Assembly (NCBI GenBank): GCA_002728715.1
Contig: PBVQ01000008.1
Span: 80,179-130,705 of the forward strand
DNA length: 50,527 nucleotides
Direction: 5' to 3'
Source of the DNA: Dehalococcoidia bacterium
GTDB lineage: Bacteria; Chloroflexota; Dehalococcoidia; Lucifugimonadales; Lucifugimonadaceae
The position numbers and the translations under genes are program-made. Shown piece after piece: positions 1 through 8,230 of the stretch; positions within the stretch are counted from its first letter, which is position 1, and each line of letters begins with the position of its first letter. The notes under the pieces are model-generated. The model was not told the DNA's origin. It did not search any database and saw nothing but the letters and a program-made list of their open reading frames with translations.

Positions 1-530
1 GATGCGGCAAAATCAGAGGGAGCAACAAAAAATACATCTATACCATCCACTTCAAGTATTTCATCTAAGTTTCTCCACGCCTCAATATCTTCTAATAAGA
101 CTATAAGCATCGATTCATCATTAGCTTTTTCGAAATAATCACTAACACCAAGACCTTGCCTGCTTGTGAACATGCCTCTTTTTCCTAGTGGAGGAAACTT
201 TCCTCCTTCAACAACATTTAATGCCTCTTTAGCATTATTTACATGTGGAACAACAACAGCTTGTGCACCTCTATCCAATGTTCTATATATTAAACCCTGT
301 TCATTTTGGTGAATTCTAGCAACAGAAGTCATGCCCCAAATATCGCAAGCTCTTGTCAAATTACCTAGATCAGATGCATCCACTCCTCCGTGTTCTCCTT
401 CAAGCCAAATACCATCAATTCCTATGGGGCCAATGGTGTCTATATCGTCTGAATTGGACAATCCCATTAGTATGGTAACTATCTCATTATTCTTTAATTT
501 TTCTTTTGCTTTATTTTTTCTCAATTCCAT
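1..530 (-). CDS. HpcH/HpaI-family aldolase, partial (C-terminus outside window)
   Basis: The minus-strand frame from the ATG at 528-530 stays open to the left edge, giving 176 residues. It matches the HpcH/HpaI class II aldolase family, which cleaves or forms 2-keto-3-hydroxy acids such as 4-hydroxy-2-oxoheptanedioate or 2-keto-3-deoxy sugar acids, with pyruvate as one product. Visible family residues are His47 in the EGEHGG segment, Arg72 in SVARIH, Glu147 (metal ligand) in LLEDIE and Asp173 in the APSDF segment. His47 and Arg72 fall at the same positions as in the complete paralogue at 42209-43042. The gene is last in a minus-strand run after two enolase-superfamily genes, so a role in cleaving the keto-deoxy acid they make is a reasonable inference. 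The ribosome binding site is weak. The actual substrate cannot be read from the sequence. Confidence 0.85.
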   Translation of the reverse strand, partial: MELRKNKAKEKLKNNEIVTILMGLSNSDDIDTIGPIGIDGIWLEGEHGGVDASDLGNLTRACDIWGMTSVARIHQNEQGLIYRTLDRGAQAVVVPHVNNAKEALNVVEGGKFPPLGKRGMFTSRQGLGVSDYFEKANDESMLIVLLEDIEAWRNLDEILEVDGIDVFFVAPSDFAA

Positions 531-643
531 TGGTTTACTTTCTATAAATTAAATATATTTAGAAATTTTACATCGATTACATGATTTTTTCTTTATTTAA
601 AGCAACTATAAATGTTTTTAGTAGTAAATTTATTATATTTTTA

Positions 644-1972
644 TTACAAAGAAGGTTCGATAGTATACTTTTCCACTTTCTCCTCATCAATCATTAATCC
701 CAAACCGGGCCTCTTGGGTAACGAGTATTTTCCATCTTTTGCATCGTAGTTTTCAGAAAGAATTGCCGCTTTTACAGCATGCCCCTGTTCAGAGTGCTCC
801 ATTAATAGGAAGTTAGGTGTATTTATTGAGTATTGTAACGTTGCTGCTATTGCTACTATTCCGCCTCCACCTACATGCGGTGAAATGGGTATATTGTATA
901 ATTGAGCAATAGTTGCAATTTGTTTTCCTCCTGTCAACCCCGTTCTTGCAATATCAGGCATCGAAATATCATATGCTCTTTTTTCAAAAATTTCTCGCAT
1001 TTCATATTTTGTTCTAGTCCATTCCCCGTTTGCAATAGGTAGATCTAACGATGAAGATATTTCACACAAACCTGGTATATCAGTAGGATCTGAGGGAGAT
1101 TCTAGCCATAAAAGGTTATGTTTTTCTAGCTGTTTTCCTAGTTTTATTGCATTATAAGTTTCAAATCCCATGTGTACATCGAGCATTAGACCTATTGAAT
1201 CACCTATTCTTTTACGGACTTCATTTACTATATCTAAAGTTTGTTCTATGTCCTCTTTAAGATGCATTTTTAGATATTTGTATCCTTTGCCAACAGACCA
1301 TTCTGCCATATCAGCTACTTCTTAAGGGGTTGAACCTCCAATACCGTTATATACTGTTACATTTTTTCTATGAATTCCACCCATAGCTTGAGAAGTTGGC
1401 ATATTTAATGACTTACCAATTGCATCCCATATAGCTATATCGACCCCGCTTAATGCATCAATATAAAAACCTGTATAATGGCCGCGTTCTCGCTGGGCCG
1501 AATAGTTATTGTACCAAATAGACTCAACATCATATATATTCTTTCCAATGGTTAGCGGCTTTAGGATATCTTTCACTATGGTTGCGGTGGTATTAGGACT
1601 TACTGGAGATTGAGCTTCTCCCCATCCAACTATTCCTGATTCTGTTTCGACTTTTATAATTGTAGTTTCGTGAGATTTAGAATAAATTGATGTATTTGAA
1701 CTTTCATCAATATAATATTCCCCCATATCTTTTATAGTGGATTCATATGTATCCATTGATTTTATTTCTAGATGAGCTTTAGATTTATTAGGCTTCTTTT
1801 CAATATTTACTAACTTTAAATCTTTTGTATATTTTTTTTTAATATCTTTAACTTTGTGCATATCTTTTGTTGCAAGCATCGCAGTATTAATATTTTTTGT
1901 ATTTATTTTTCTTCCTTTGTCAGAATCATTATTAATTCTTATAGGAAAAGCAGTAATTTCTTTGATTTTCAT
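644..1972 (-). pseudogene. Enolase-superfamily (MR/MLE-type) dehydratase interrupted by an in-frame TAA
   Basis: Two minus-strand open frames, 1972-1322 (216 residues) and 1309-644 (221 residues), lie in the same frame and are separated only by a TAA (1324-1322) and four sense codons (E-V-A-D). The first half carries the capping domain (GIVGWGEAQ, residues 113-121) and the start of the barrel up to GIGGSTP. The second half carries the intact metal and catalytic set in its own numbering: Asp44 (LMLDVHMG), Glu70 (WLESP), Glu96 (NGEW), His145 (ISPHVG) and Glu171. The joined product would be a normal acid-sugar dehydratase except for a lysine-rich insert at about residues 16-100. A single base change to TAA explains the break; no frameshift is needed. 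Because the ATG lies 12 bases after the stop, reinitiation giving two chains is possible. A sequencing or assembly error is the alternative. The gene follows the 1978-3135 paralogue by 5 bases. Confidence 0.8.
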
Positions 1973-1977
1973 AAGTA

Positions 1978-3135
1978 TTATCTCATTTTAGTTAAAATTG
2001 CTTCATTCAGTTCAAAACCTAAGCCAGGCTTATCGTTTAAGTATAGCTCACCATCTAAAATTTCGTATGGATCTTGCAAATATTTATTATGTTCACTTAC
2101 AAGTGTTAAGGCATGCTCAAGCCGATAAAAATTAGGAATAGATTTCATGACATGTGCTGAGGCTAGAAATTCTATAGGCCCACCTGGTACGATATGAGGG
2201 GATACAGGTATGTAGTATGCTTCTGCCATAATGGAGATTTTTTTCAATTCAGAAATACCTCCTGTCCATACTAAATCTGGCATTATAAATTCAGCTAAGT
2301 TATTTTGAAATATTGGTAAAAAATCATATCTTGTGTAGAGTCTTTCTCCAACACAAATTGGAGCATTAGTATTTTCCTTGACCTGTTTTAATGCACTTAT
2401 CCCCTCAGGTGGCAAGTGTTCTTCAAACCATCCAATGTTTGATCTTTCGAATAAATTATTTGAGAGGCGAATCGCATTTGGAACATTATAATGACCATGA
2501 GCATCTATTAGTATTTCAAACTTGTCACCAACTGTTTCTCTTACAGCTTCTACAATATCGTATCCTTGTTCTTCTCCTTTTTGCGAGATGAACCCATCTT
2601 GATACATAGTATGGAAAGGTGTCATTTCTAGAAATGGATCCAATTTGCATGCCTCATAATTAAGTCCCAATAAATTTTTTTTTGCTGCTGCAGCATAATC
2701 TTCAGGAGTATAGCAATCAGAGAACCAAACATTACAATACAACCTAATTTTTTCTCGATAGCTTCCCCCAAGTAAATCATATATTGGCATATTTGATGCT
2801 TTACCTTTAATATCCCATAGAGCGATATCAAAACCAGCAATAAGGGAGGTTGTTATCCCTCTCGACCCCATGTATGAGAATAATCTGAACAACTTGTTCC
2901 AAAGCCTATCAATATCCATAGGATTTTCCCCAATAAAAATATTTTTTACTTCTTCAACGGCCACACTCATTAGTTTTTCAGAAATTTTTGCGGATGTGCC
3001 CACTTCACCCCATCCATGTATACCTTGATCTGTATCGATTTTTATAAAGATCCATTTTGAGTTTGTTTTTGATAATGCTTGCCCCATCCCCATATTGAAA
3101 TCTGCTGAATAGGTTGAAATATTCGTAATTTTCAT
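1978..3135 (-). CDS. Mandelate racemase/muconate-lactonising enzyme family protein, probable sugar-acid dehydratase
   Basis: The 385-residue product has the enolase-superfamily layout: an N-terminal capping domain (MKITNI start, HGWGEVG at 40-46) and a modified TIM barrel. Mg2+ ligands are Asp211 (ILIDAHG), Glu238 (WFEEH) and Glu264 (CVGERL). Probable acid/base residues are Lys164, His213, His314 (VSPHI) and Glu340. The Asp-x-His pattern after strand 3 plus a barrel His is typical of mannonate/gluconate/galactonate dehydratases, which convert aldonic or uronic acids to 2-keto-3-deoxy acids. The ATG is preceded by an AAGGA ribosome binding site seven bases upstream. It follows nudC by 12 bases and precedes the broken paralogue by 5, so the three are probably co-transcribed. 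The family is certain; the substrate is not, since MR-family specificity is poorly predictable from sequence alone. Confidence 0.88.
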   Translation of the reverse strand: MKITNISTYSADFNMGMGQALSKTNSKWIFIKIDTDQGIHGWGEVGTSAKISEKLMSVAVEEVKNIFIGENPMDIDRLWNKLFRLFSYMGSRGITTSLIAGFDIALWDIKGKASNMPIYDLLGGSYREKIRLYCNVWFSDCYTPEDYAAAAKKNLLGLNYEACKLDPFLEMTPFHTMYQDGFISQKGEEQGYDIVEAVRETVGDKFEILIDAHGHYNVPNAIRLSNNLFERSNIGWFEEHLPPEGISALKQVKENTNAPICVGERLYTRYDFLPIFQNNLAEFIMPDLVWTGGISELKKISIMAEAYYIPVSPHIVPGGPIEFLASAHVMKSIPNFYRLEHALTLVSEHNKYLQDPYEILDGELYLNDKPGLGFELNEAILTKMR

Positions 3136-3147
3136 AAAATTTTCCTT

Positions 3148-4068
3148 CTATACTGAACTATATACCCAAGATTTTATTAAGTGATGCGCGATGGCAATAG
3201 GCCCAGGGACATTAAGTATTTTTGACTTATTATTTAAGGCTAATGCAACTTCTTCTTTAGGAAACCATTTTACATCTGTCATCTCGTTTTTATCAATTGT
3301 AATTTTCTCACTTTTAGCTTGAGCATGGCACCCAATCATCAAAGAAGAAGGAAATGGCCATGGTTGAGAAGAATGATATTTGATTGCGCCTATCTCTAAT
3401 CCAGATTCTTCCTTGACTTCTCTTTTTACTGCTTCCTCTATTGATTCACCTTGATCCATGAAACCTGCTAAACAGGAGTAGAATCCACTTTTTTGTCTTA
3501 ATCTCGTTTGACCTAAAACACACTGATCATCTTTATAGACAAGCATAATTACCACTGGATCTGTTCTTGGAAAATGCTCTAAATTGCAACTTAGACATTT
3601 TCTCATAATCCCACCTCTAAATATTTTCATATTCTTACCACAACTTGAACAATATTTATTTTTTCTATTCCAGTCAAGGTTTGATTTTGCTTGAGCTAAA
3701 ATACCAGCTTCATTTTGTGGAATTTCAGTTGCAATCTCTCTGCTATCAAAATAAGATAAATTTCTATCTATATTTTTATACTCAATGGTTTTTTTAGCTT
3801 CAAATGTAAAGCATGGAGATTGATCTTGATCAAATCCTAAGAACAGCACTCTAGACAAATTTGCAGAAAATTTTAGATTAGAGAATTCTTCCTTGGTGAG
3901 CCATCCGAGTTGAGGAGTTTCAGAATTTTCAATAAGAGGATTTAATTCATAAAAGGGTAAAATCTTTACTTTGCTACTTTCAAATAATTTTTCTAATTTT
4001 TTTTCGTCATATCTAATACTGTCCCCTCTATCTAAATTATTACCGCTAAACGTATGAATAATACTCAA
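3148..4068 (-). CDS. nudC: NAD+ diphosphatase (NADH pyrophosphatase / mRNA deNADding Nudix hydrolase) NudC
   Basis: The 306-residue product shows the full NudC architecture. A variable N-terminal domain is followed by a zinc ribbon with Cys140, Cys143, Cys158 and Cys161. Next comes a Nudix domain whose box spans residues 201-227 (GFMDQGES ... REVKEESGLEIG), and the SQPWPFPSS motif at 234-242 that is diagnostic of NudC. The enzyme hydrolyses NAD(H) to NMN(H) and AMP and removes NAD caps from RNA in family members studied. The start is a TTG at 4068-4066, supported by a GAGGA ribosome binding site 4-5 bases upstream; there is no ATG in a suitable position. It heads the minus-strand run into the enolase-superfamily genes and is divergent from the xylonate dehydratase gene. 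The family call is secure. Confidence 0.93.
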   Translation of the reverse strand: MSIIHTFSGNNLDRGDSIRYDEKKLEKLFESSKVKILPFYELNPLIENSETPQLGWLTKEEFSNLKFSANLSRVLFLGFDQDQSPCFTFEAKKTIEYKNIDRNLSYFDSREIATEIPQNEAGILAQAKSNLDWNRKNKYCSSCGKNMKIFRGGIMRKCLSCNLEHFPRTDPVVIMLVYKDDQCVLGQTRLRQKSGFYSCLAGFMDQGESIEEAVKREVKEESGLEIGAIKYHSSQPWPFPSSLMIGCHAQAKSEKITIDKNEMTDVKWFPKEEVALALNNKSKILNVPGPIAIAHHLIKSWVYSSV

Positions 4069-4197
4069 AGTGTCCTCACCTGCTTGTTATATAATTTTCT
4101 AATCTTTTTATTTTATTTATTTTTTTAAGTCTGTGTTATATTTAGTTTATCAAGAAATAATTTAAACAGGATTAGAAATAAATAATAAGGATTAAAT

Positions 4198-6231
4198 ATG
4201 ACTAGCAACCATTATTCCAAACATGACACTCGCTCAGTTAAAATTTCAGATATTTTAGAAGGTGATTCGGATAAACCATATAAAAATATAAAAACTCATG
4301 CAGAAGGACCTAAAGGCAAAGTTCCTTTTACTGAAGATTTTCTAATTAATGAACCAAGCGGAAATCATTTTGGAATGACGCAAAACGCAGGAATGGGCTG
4401 GAATCCATCAGAATTGCTAAGAAAACAATTCATGATTCTATCCACATCTGGTGGAATTAGAAATGAGGATGGTGAAACTTTAGCATTAGGATTGCATACT
4501 GGACATTTTGAGCTTAGAGACATGGTTGTAGCTGCTGCAAATGAACTAAAAAATCTTAAATCTGTGCCTTTTGCTGCATTTTGCTCAGATCCATGTGATG
4601 GTAGAACTCAAGGTACTACAGGCATGCTTGATTCCTTACCATACAGAAATGATGCAGCTCAGGTTTTCAGAAGAATTGCAAGATCTTTGCCGACTGTAAG
4701 AGGAGTAATGGGAATTGCTTCTTGTGATAAAGGCTTGCCAGCAATGATGATGGCTTTAGCAGGATTACATACCTTACCGGTAGTTATTGTACCAGGTGGT
4801 ACAACTTTAAAGCCATATGTTGGAGAAGATACTGGTCAAATTCAATCAATAGGGGCAAGATTTTCTCAGGGAGAAGTTACATTAGAATATGCTCAAGATG
4901 TTGGCTGTAGATCCTGTGCATCTCCTGGTGGAGGATGTCAATTTTTGGGCACTGCCGGAACGTCTCAAGTTGTATCTGAGGCACTAGGTTTAGCAATAAC
5001 ACATTCAGCTCTTTCACCTAGTGGTACAGAAGTATGGTTTGATATTGCAAAAAGATCAGCCAGAGCATTAGTTTATCTTGAAAATCATGGAATAACATCC
5101 CAAAAAATATTACAAGATCATTCCTTTGAAAATGCTATGGTTGTTCATGCTGCTTGTGGCGGCTCTACAAACCTGCTTCTTCATACTCCTGCAATTGCAC
5201 ATTCTGCTGGAAGGGAAAGAATGACTGTTGAAGATTGGAATAAAATAAACTTAAATGTTCCTAGGTTAGTTGATGTATTACCAAATGGTCCAGTCGGTCA
5301 TCCAACTACTCAACTATATGCTGCTGGTGGCGTGCCTGAAGTCATGCTACATCTTAGAGAATTAGGTTTGTTAAATACCTCCGCTAGAACAGTTACAGGA
5401 AAATCATTAGACGAAAACTTAAATTGGTGGAAAGATTCAGAAAGAAGATATGAAGTTAGAAAATACTTAATGGAAGTAGATAAAGTTGACCCAGAAAACG
5501 TTATTTCTTCACCCAAGAAAGCTAAACAAAGAGGTTTGACGAGTACTGTAACTTTTCCAAAAGGAAATATAGCTCCTGAAGGTTCAGTGATTAAGAGTAC
5601 AGCAATTGACCCCTCGGTAGTTGATGAAGATGGAGTTTATAGAAATACAGGTAAAGCAAGAGTTTTTAGGTCTGAAAGATCAGCTATGGCTGCAATTAAA
5701 TCAAGAGACGATAATGTCAAAATAAAAGCTGGGGATATAATGATTGTTACGTGCGGCGGTCCTCTTGGAACAGGTATGGAGGAGGTTTATCAACTTACGG
5801 CAGCTCTACGACATTTATCATACGGAAAGAAAGTTGCACTTATAACTGATGCAAGATTTTCTGGGGTCTCAACTGGAGCTTGTATCGGACATGTAGGGCC
5901 TGAAGCTTTGGCAGGTGGACCGATAGGAAAAATTATTGATGAGGATATTGTAGAGATAATAGTTGATAGAAATAATCTTTCAGGTTCAATTAATCTTGTT
6001 GGGCATGGAGAAGAAATATTTGATTCAACATGGGGAACTAATGAAATATTAAAGCGTCCTAATCCAAATGATTTAGCACCTCATCCACAATTACCAGATG
6101 ATTCAAGGTTGTGGGCTGCGCTTCAATCAGCTAGCGGAGGAACGTGGGGAGGCTGTGTTTATGACGTAGATAGAATTATTGAAGTTATTGAAGCGGGGAA
6201 AAAAGCTTTGTCTAGCAAAAATAAATTATAG
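4198..6231 (+). CDS. yjhG: YjhG/YagF-type D-xylonate dehydratase (IlvD/Edd family)
   Basis: The 677-residue product follows E. coli YjhG almost end to end: THAEGPKG near the N-terminus, NAGMGW (63-68), [14 protein letters not shown] (130-143), SCDKGLPA (175-182), [16 protein letters not shown] (244-259), GGSTNLLLH, and the C-terminal [15 protein letters not shown] block. Cys133, Cys176 and Cys247 are the likely Fe-S cluster ligands, and Lys178 next to Cys176 is the lysine expected at the Mg2+ site of the family. The enzyme dehydrates D-xylonate to 2-keto-3-deoxy-xylonate in the Dahms/Weimberg-type routes. It stands alone on the plus strand, divergent from nudC, with an AAGG ribosome binding site 7-8 bases before the ATG. 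It overlaps the convergent hydrolase gene by 6 bases. Activity on related pentonates is possible. Confidence 0.92.
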   Translation: MTSNHYSKHDTRSVKISDILEGDSDKPYKNIKTHAEGPKGKVPFTEDFLINEPSGNHFGMTQNAGMGWNPSELLRKQFMILSTSGGIRNEDGETLALGLHTGHFELRDMVVAAANELKNLKSVPFAAFCSDPCDGRTQGTTGMLDSLPYRNDAAQVFRRIARSLPTVRGVMGIASCDKGLPAMMMALAGLHTLPVVIVPGGTTLKPYVGEDTGQIQSIGARFSQGEVTLEYAQDVGCRSCASPGGGCQFLGTAGTSQVVSEALGLAITHSALSPSGTEVWFDIAKRSARALVYLENHGITSQKILQDHSFENAMVVHAACGGSTNLLLHTPAIAHSAGRERMTVEDWNKINLNVPRLVDVLPNGPVGHPTTQLYAAGGVPEVMLHLRELGLLNTSARTVTGKSLDENLNWWKDSERRYEVRKYLMEVDKVDPENVISSPKKAKQRGLTSTVTFPKGNIAPEGSVIKSTAIDPSVVDEDGVYRNTGKARVFRSERSAMAAIKSRDDNVKIKAGDIMIVTCGGPLGTGMEEVYQLTAALRHLSYGKKVALITDARFSGVSTGACIGHVGPEALAGGPIGKIIDEDIVEIIVDRNNLSGSINLVGHGEEIFDSTWGTNEILKRPNPNDLAPHPQLPDDSRLWAALQSASGGTWGGCVYDVDRIIEVIEAGKKALSSKNKL

Positions 6232-7065
6232 TGCTTTCCAGTATCTTTTGCCTTTCCACCGAATGATTTTCCCCCACCCAGGAAAACTTAAGTGACTACC
6301 AATTATTGTTGAATTATCTTTTTCAATTAAATTTATAATGTTTTTTCTAGTTGATTTTGCCATATTTTGGTCCCAGTCAGGAGTGTAAAATAAATCTGTT
6401 TCGGTTATATGCATGGGGGATCCAAAAATATCTCCAACTAAAATTGCTCTTTCATTTTGAGAAGCAATCAATAAACTCATATGTCCTGGTGTATGACCAG
6501 GAGTATGAAATGCAGTAATTCCTGGAGCAATTTCTTTTTCTTCGTTAAGTAAATTTAGTTTATTCATAGATTCTAGAGGTAAAATTTTCTTTAATATATC
6601 CTCGTCTATATTTTCTTTATTTGTATAGTGATCCCAGTCTAATTTATGAATTATATATTCAGCATTTGGAAAGGTAATTGGTCTATTTGGTAAATCTTCT
6701 CGAAAATTCCAACCAAAATGATCACCATGGAGATGTGTGATAAAAACATTAGTTATTTCGCTTAAATTAATGTTGTTTGATTTTAAATTATCTAATAATT
6801 TTCCTGGAGGCTTTGAGTCGAGCATCAAACCATTAGGACCGAAACCTGTATCAGCAATTATAGTCTTGTCTTTTGAAGTAAATATAAAAGATCCAAGATT
6901 GTTTTTAAAGTATTTTCCACTGAAGTATTCAGGGAATCTATCGTAAAATTGAGCCCAAATTTCTAACGAATTTTTCGGAAAGAGAATTCGAGGGTCGAAT
7001 GTTATGCTACCGTCAGTTACTCCTACGATTGTGATGTCACCAACTGTTATTTTATTTTTAGTCAT
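6226..7065 (-). CDS. Metallo-beta-lactamase-fold hydrolase
   Basis: The 279-residue product carries the MBL-fold metal set: THLHGDH at 110-116 (His111, His113, Asp115, His116), His191 in the TPGHTPGH segment, Asp212 in VGDIFG, and His258 in GSHLSFPG. This fits a dinuclear zinc or iron hydrolase of the broad glyoxalase II/lactonase/quorum-quenching group, and the length is typical. No signal peptide is visible, so it is probably cytoplasmic. The substrate cannot be assigned; a lactonase acting on sugar lactones would suit the neighbourhood, but this is only a guess. The ATG lies 12 bases after the CCA end of tRNA-Asp on the same strand, and no Shine-Dalgarno sequence fits in that gap. It overlaps the convergent dehydratase gene by 6 bases. 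Confidence 0.88.
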   Translation of the reverse strand: MTKNKITVGDITIVGVTDGSITFDPRILFPKNSLEIWAQFYDRFPEYFSGKYFKNNLGSFIFTSKDKTIIADTGFGPNGLMLDSKPPGKLLDNLKSNNINLSEITNVFITHLHGDHFGWNFREDLPNRPITFPNAEYIIHKLDWDHYTNKENIDEDILKKILPLESMNKLNLLNEEKEIAPGITAFHTPGHTPGHMSLLIASQNERAILVGDIFGSPMHITETDLFYTPDWDQNMAKSTRKNIINLIEKDNSTIIGSHLSFPGWGKIIRWKGKRYWKAL

Positions 7066-7077
7066 AAATGTTTGTTT

Positions 7078-7154
7078 TGGCGATCCCGAGCAGATTCGAA
7101 CTGCCGATCTCCTCCTTGACAGGGAGGCGTGTTAGGCCGCTACACCACGGGACC
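7078..7154 (-). tRNA. tRNA-Asp (anticodon GTC), CCA encoded
   Basis: Reading the minus strand from 7154, the acceptor strand GGTCCCG pairs with CGGGATC. The anticodon stem CCTCC/GGAGG closes a seven-base loop with GTC (complement of 7118-7120), and the T arm contains GTTCGAATC. The discriminator is G at 7081, followed by an encoded CCA at 7080-7078. GTC reads both Asp codons. The gene sits between the GlcG-family gene and the MBL-fold hydrolase gene, all on the minus strand, so it may be excised from a longer transcript. Confidence 0.97.
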
Positions 7155-7253
7155 AATATACATTCGATGAGTATATTCTAACAAATTTTTTATATTATAA
7201 ACATTTTTCAATCAAAGAAATCAGTAACATTACTTTTGATTTATATATTTTAT

Positions 7254-7670
7254 TTATTCAGATCCTTTGCATCCTGCATGATTTATCCCAGCATATGCAA
7301 TCTCTTCGTCTTCTTGAGGTGTGCCTCCACTAACTCCGATAGCTCCTATGATCTCATTTTCTTTGTAAACGGGTAATCCACCTTGGCCGGGAATCATTCT
7401 CCCACCAAGCATTCCCATCAGACCTTGATGAATAGGATTAGGCCCACCTTCAGCTAATTTTCCGCTTGGTTGCATAAATGCTGCTGATGCAGCTGCTTTA
7501 CCTTGGCTTATGTAAACACTTCTCCATGGGGCACCATCTTCTCTGATAAATGTAATTAAATCTCCACGAGGATCAACAATACTTATACAGAAATTAGACT
7601 TCATTTCATTAGATTTTTTTTGCGCGCCTTCAATTATTTTTTGTGCAATACTTAAGTCCATAGAAGACAT
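7254..7670 (-). CDS. GlcG/HbpS family (DUF336) protein
   Basis: The 138-residue product has the compact single-domain layout of the GlcG/HbpS family, also called Haem_degrading. It begins with an N-terminal helix (DLSIAQKIIEGA), then SIVDPRGDLITFIREDGAP, a GKAAASAAF helix and the glycine-rich GGLPVY ... IGAIGVSGGTPQEDE end that is characteristic of the family. Members include the glycolate-operon protein GlcG and the haem-binding HbpS; most have no demonstrated function. There is no signal peptide, so it is likely cytoplasmic. An AAGGA ribosome binding site lies 7 bases before the ATG. It is flanked on the same strand by a glutaredoxin-like gene and tRNA-Asp. The family call is confident; the role is unknown. 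Confidence 0.85.
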   Translation of the reverse strand: MSSMDLSIAQKIIEGAQKKSNEMKSNFCISIVDPRGDLITFIREDGAPWRSVYISQGKAAASAAFMQPSGKLAEGGPNPIHQGLMGMLGGRMIPGQGGLPVYKENEIIGAIGVSGGTPQEDEEIAYAGINHAGCKGSE

Positions 7671-7724
7671 GTTTTTTTCCTTTCATCTTATTATTTATAG
7701 AAAATTTTTATAAGAAATTTCGAA

Positions 7725-7964
7725 TCACCCATAATTACATCCAATGCCCTTGTAACCAATTTCGACAGTTCCATCTGTTCTCACTAACACTGGCGTAATT
7801 CTATCTCCGCCTGATAACTGTTCAACTTCTTTCCACAATTCAGGATGAATCGAAACATCAAGTTCTTCAAACGTTTCATTTTGACTTTGCAAATCTTCTT
7901 TAAGCAAATCACAGTAGCCGCATGTAGGATGTGTATATATGATATTTTTATTATTTTTGTTCAT
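7725..7964 (-). CDS. Glutaredoxin-like protein
   Basis: This short 79-residue protein has a thioredoxin-fold pattern: an N-terminal beta strand (NIIYTHPT), a CxxC redox pair Cys15-Gly-Tyr-Cys18, a helix, a second strand (EELDVS), the conserved cis-proline in RITPVLVR, and GYKGIGCNYG where glutaredoxins usually have a GxxD-type end. It probably reduces a disulfide or a glutathione/thiol mixed disulfide, or transfers iron-sulfur clusters. A third cysteine near the C-terminus (Cys76, in GIGC) is notable. It is first in the minus-strand group and lies 54 bases before the GlcG-family gene. No clear ribosome binding site precedes the ATG. Confidence 0.8.
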   Translation of the reverse strand: MNKNNKNIIYTHPTCGYCDLLKEDLQSQNETFEELDVSIHPELWKEVEQLSGGDRITPVLVRTDGTVEIGYKGIGCNYG

Positions 7965-8040
7965 TTATCAATAAAGTACTTATTTTTGAAAATTTTAACA
8001 TAAAAACCTTTAAATTACATAAAATATACAAAGAATATTA

Positions 8041-8069
8041 TTGACATTTGTAGTAAACTAAGTTTAAAT
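8041..8069 (+). promoter_or_regulatory. Probable sigma70-type promoter for rpoBC
   Basis: A perfect TTGACA (8041-8046) is followed after 17 bases by TTAAAT (8064-8069), which matches four of six bases of the -10 consensus. Transcription would begin near 8076, giving an rpoB leader of about 155 bases. This is sequence pattern only. Confidence 0.45.
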
Positions 8070-8149
8070 ATAAGATCGTCGGTAAAATAATCTATACAAA
8101 AATAACTCTGATTAACTGTTTATTTCATAAAAATTAAATATAAGATAAT

Positions 8150-8172
8150 AAACGCATTGATATGCGTTTTTT
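8150..8172 (+). terminator. Terminator-like hairpin in the rpoB leader (possible attenuator)
   Basis: AAACGCAT (8150-8157) pairs perfectly with ATGCGTTT (8162-8169) around a TGAT loop, and a run of six T (8167-8172) overlaps the end of the stem. This is an intrinsic-terminator shape on the plus strand. It lies between the TTGACA promoter and the rpoB start codon, and no plus-strand gene lies upstream, so premature termination of rpoBC transcription is the natural reading. The stem is short and AT-flanked. Confidence 0.5.
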
Positions 8173-8188
8173 ATAGTTTAAATATAAT
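8157..8188 (+). promoter_or_regulatory. Possible second rpoB promoter overlapping the hairpin
   Basis: TTGATA (8157-8162) and a perfect TATAAT (8183-8188) are separated by 20 bases, longer than the usual 17. If used, transcription would start near 8195 and skip the hairpin. The long spacer makes this a weak candidate. A GAGGTG ribosome binding site for rpoB lies at 8219-8224. Confidence 0.25.
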
Positions 8189-8230
8189 TGTTTTTCCACG
8201 AATTTAAAAATTAGATACGAGGTGTAAATT

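Noticed and set aside
1310-1335. Programmed frameshift or stop recoding in the split dehydratase
   Set aside because: Both halves are in the same frame, so no shift is involved; the stop is TAA and I see no selenocysteine-type element, so a simple nonsense change is preferred.
7155-7177. Inverted repeat AATATAC/GTATATT beside tRNA-Asp
   Set aside because: It lies upstream of the tRNA on its strand, is wholly AT-rich and lacks a T-run in terminator position; more likely chance or part of a promoter.
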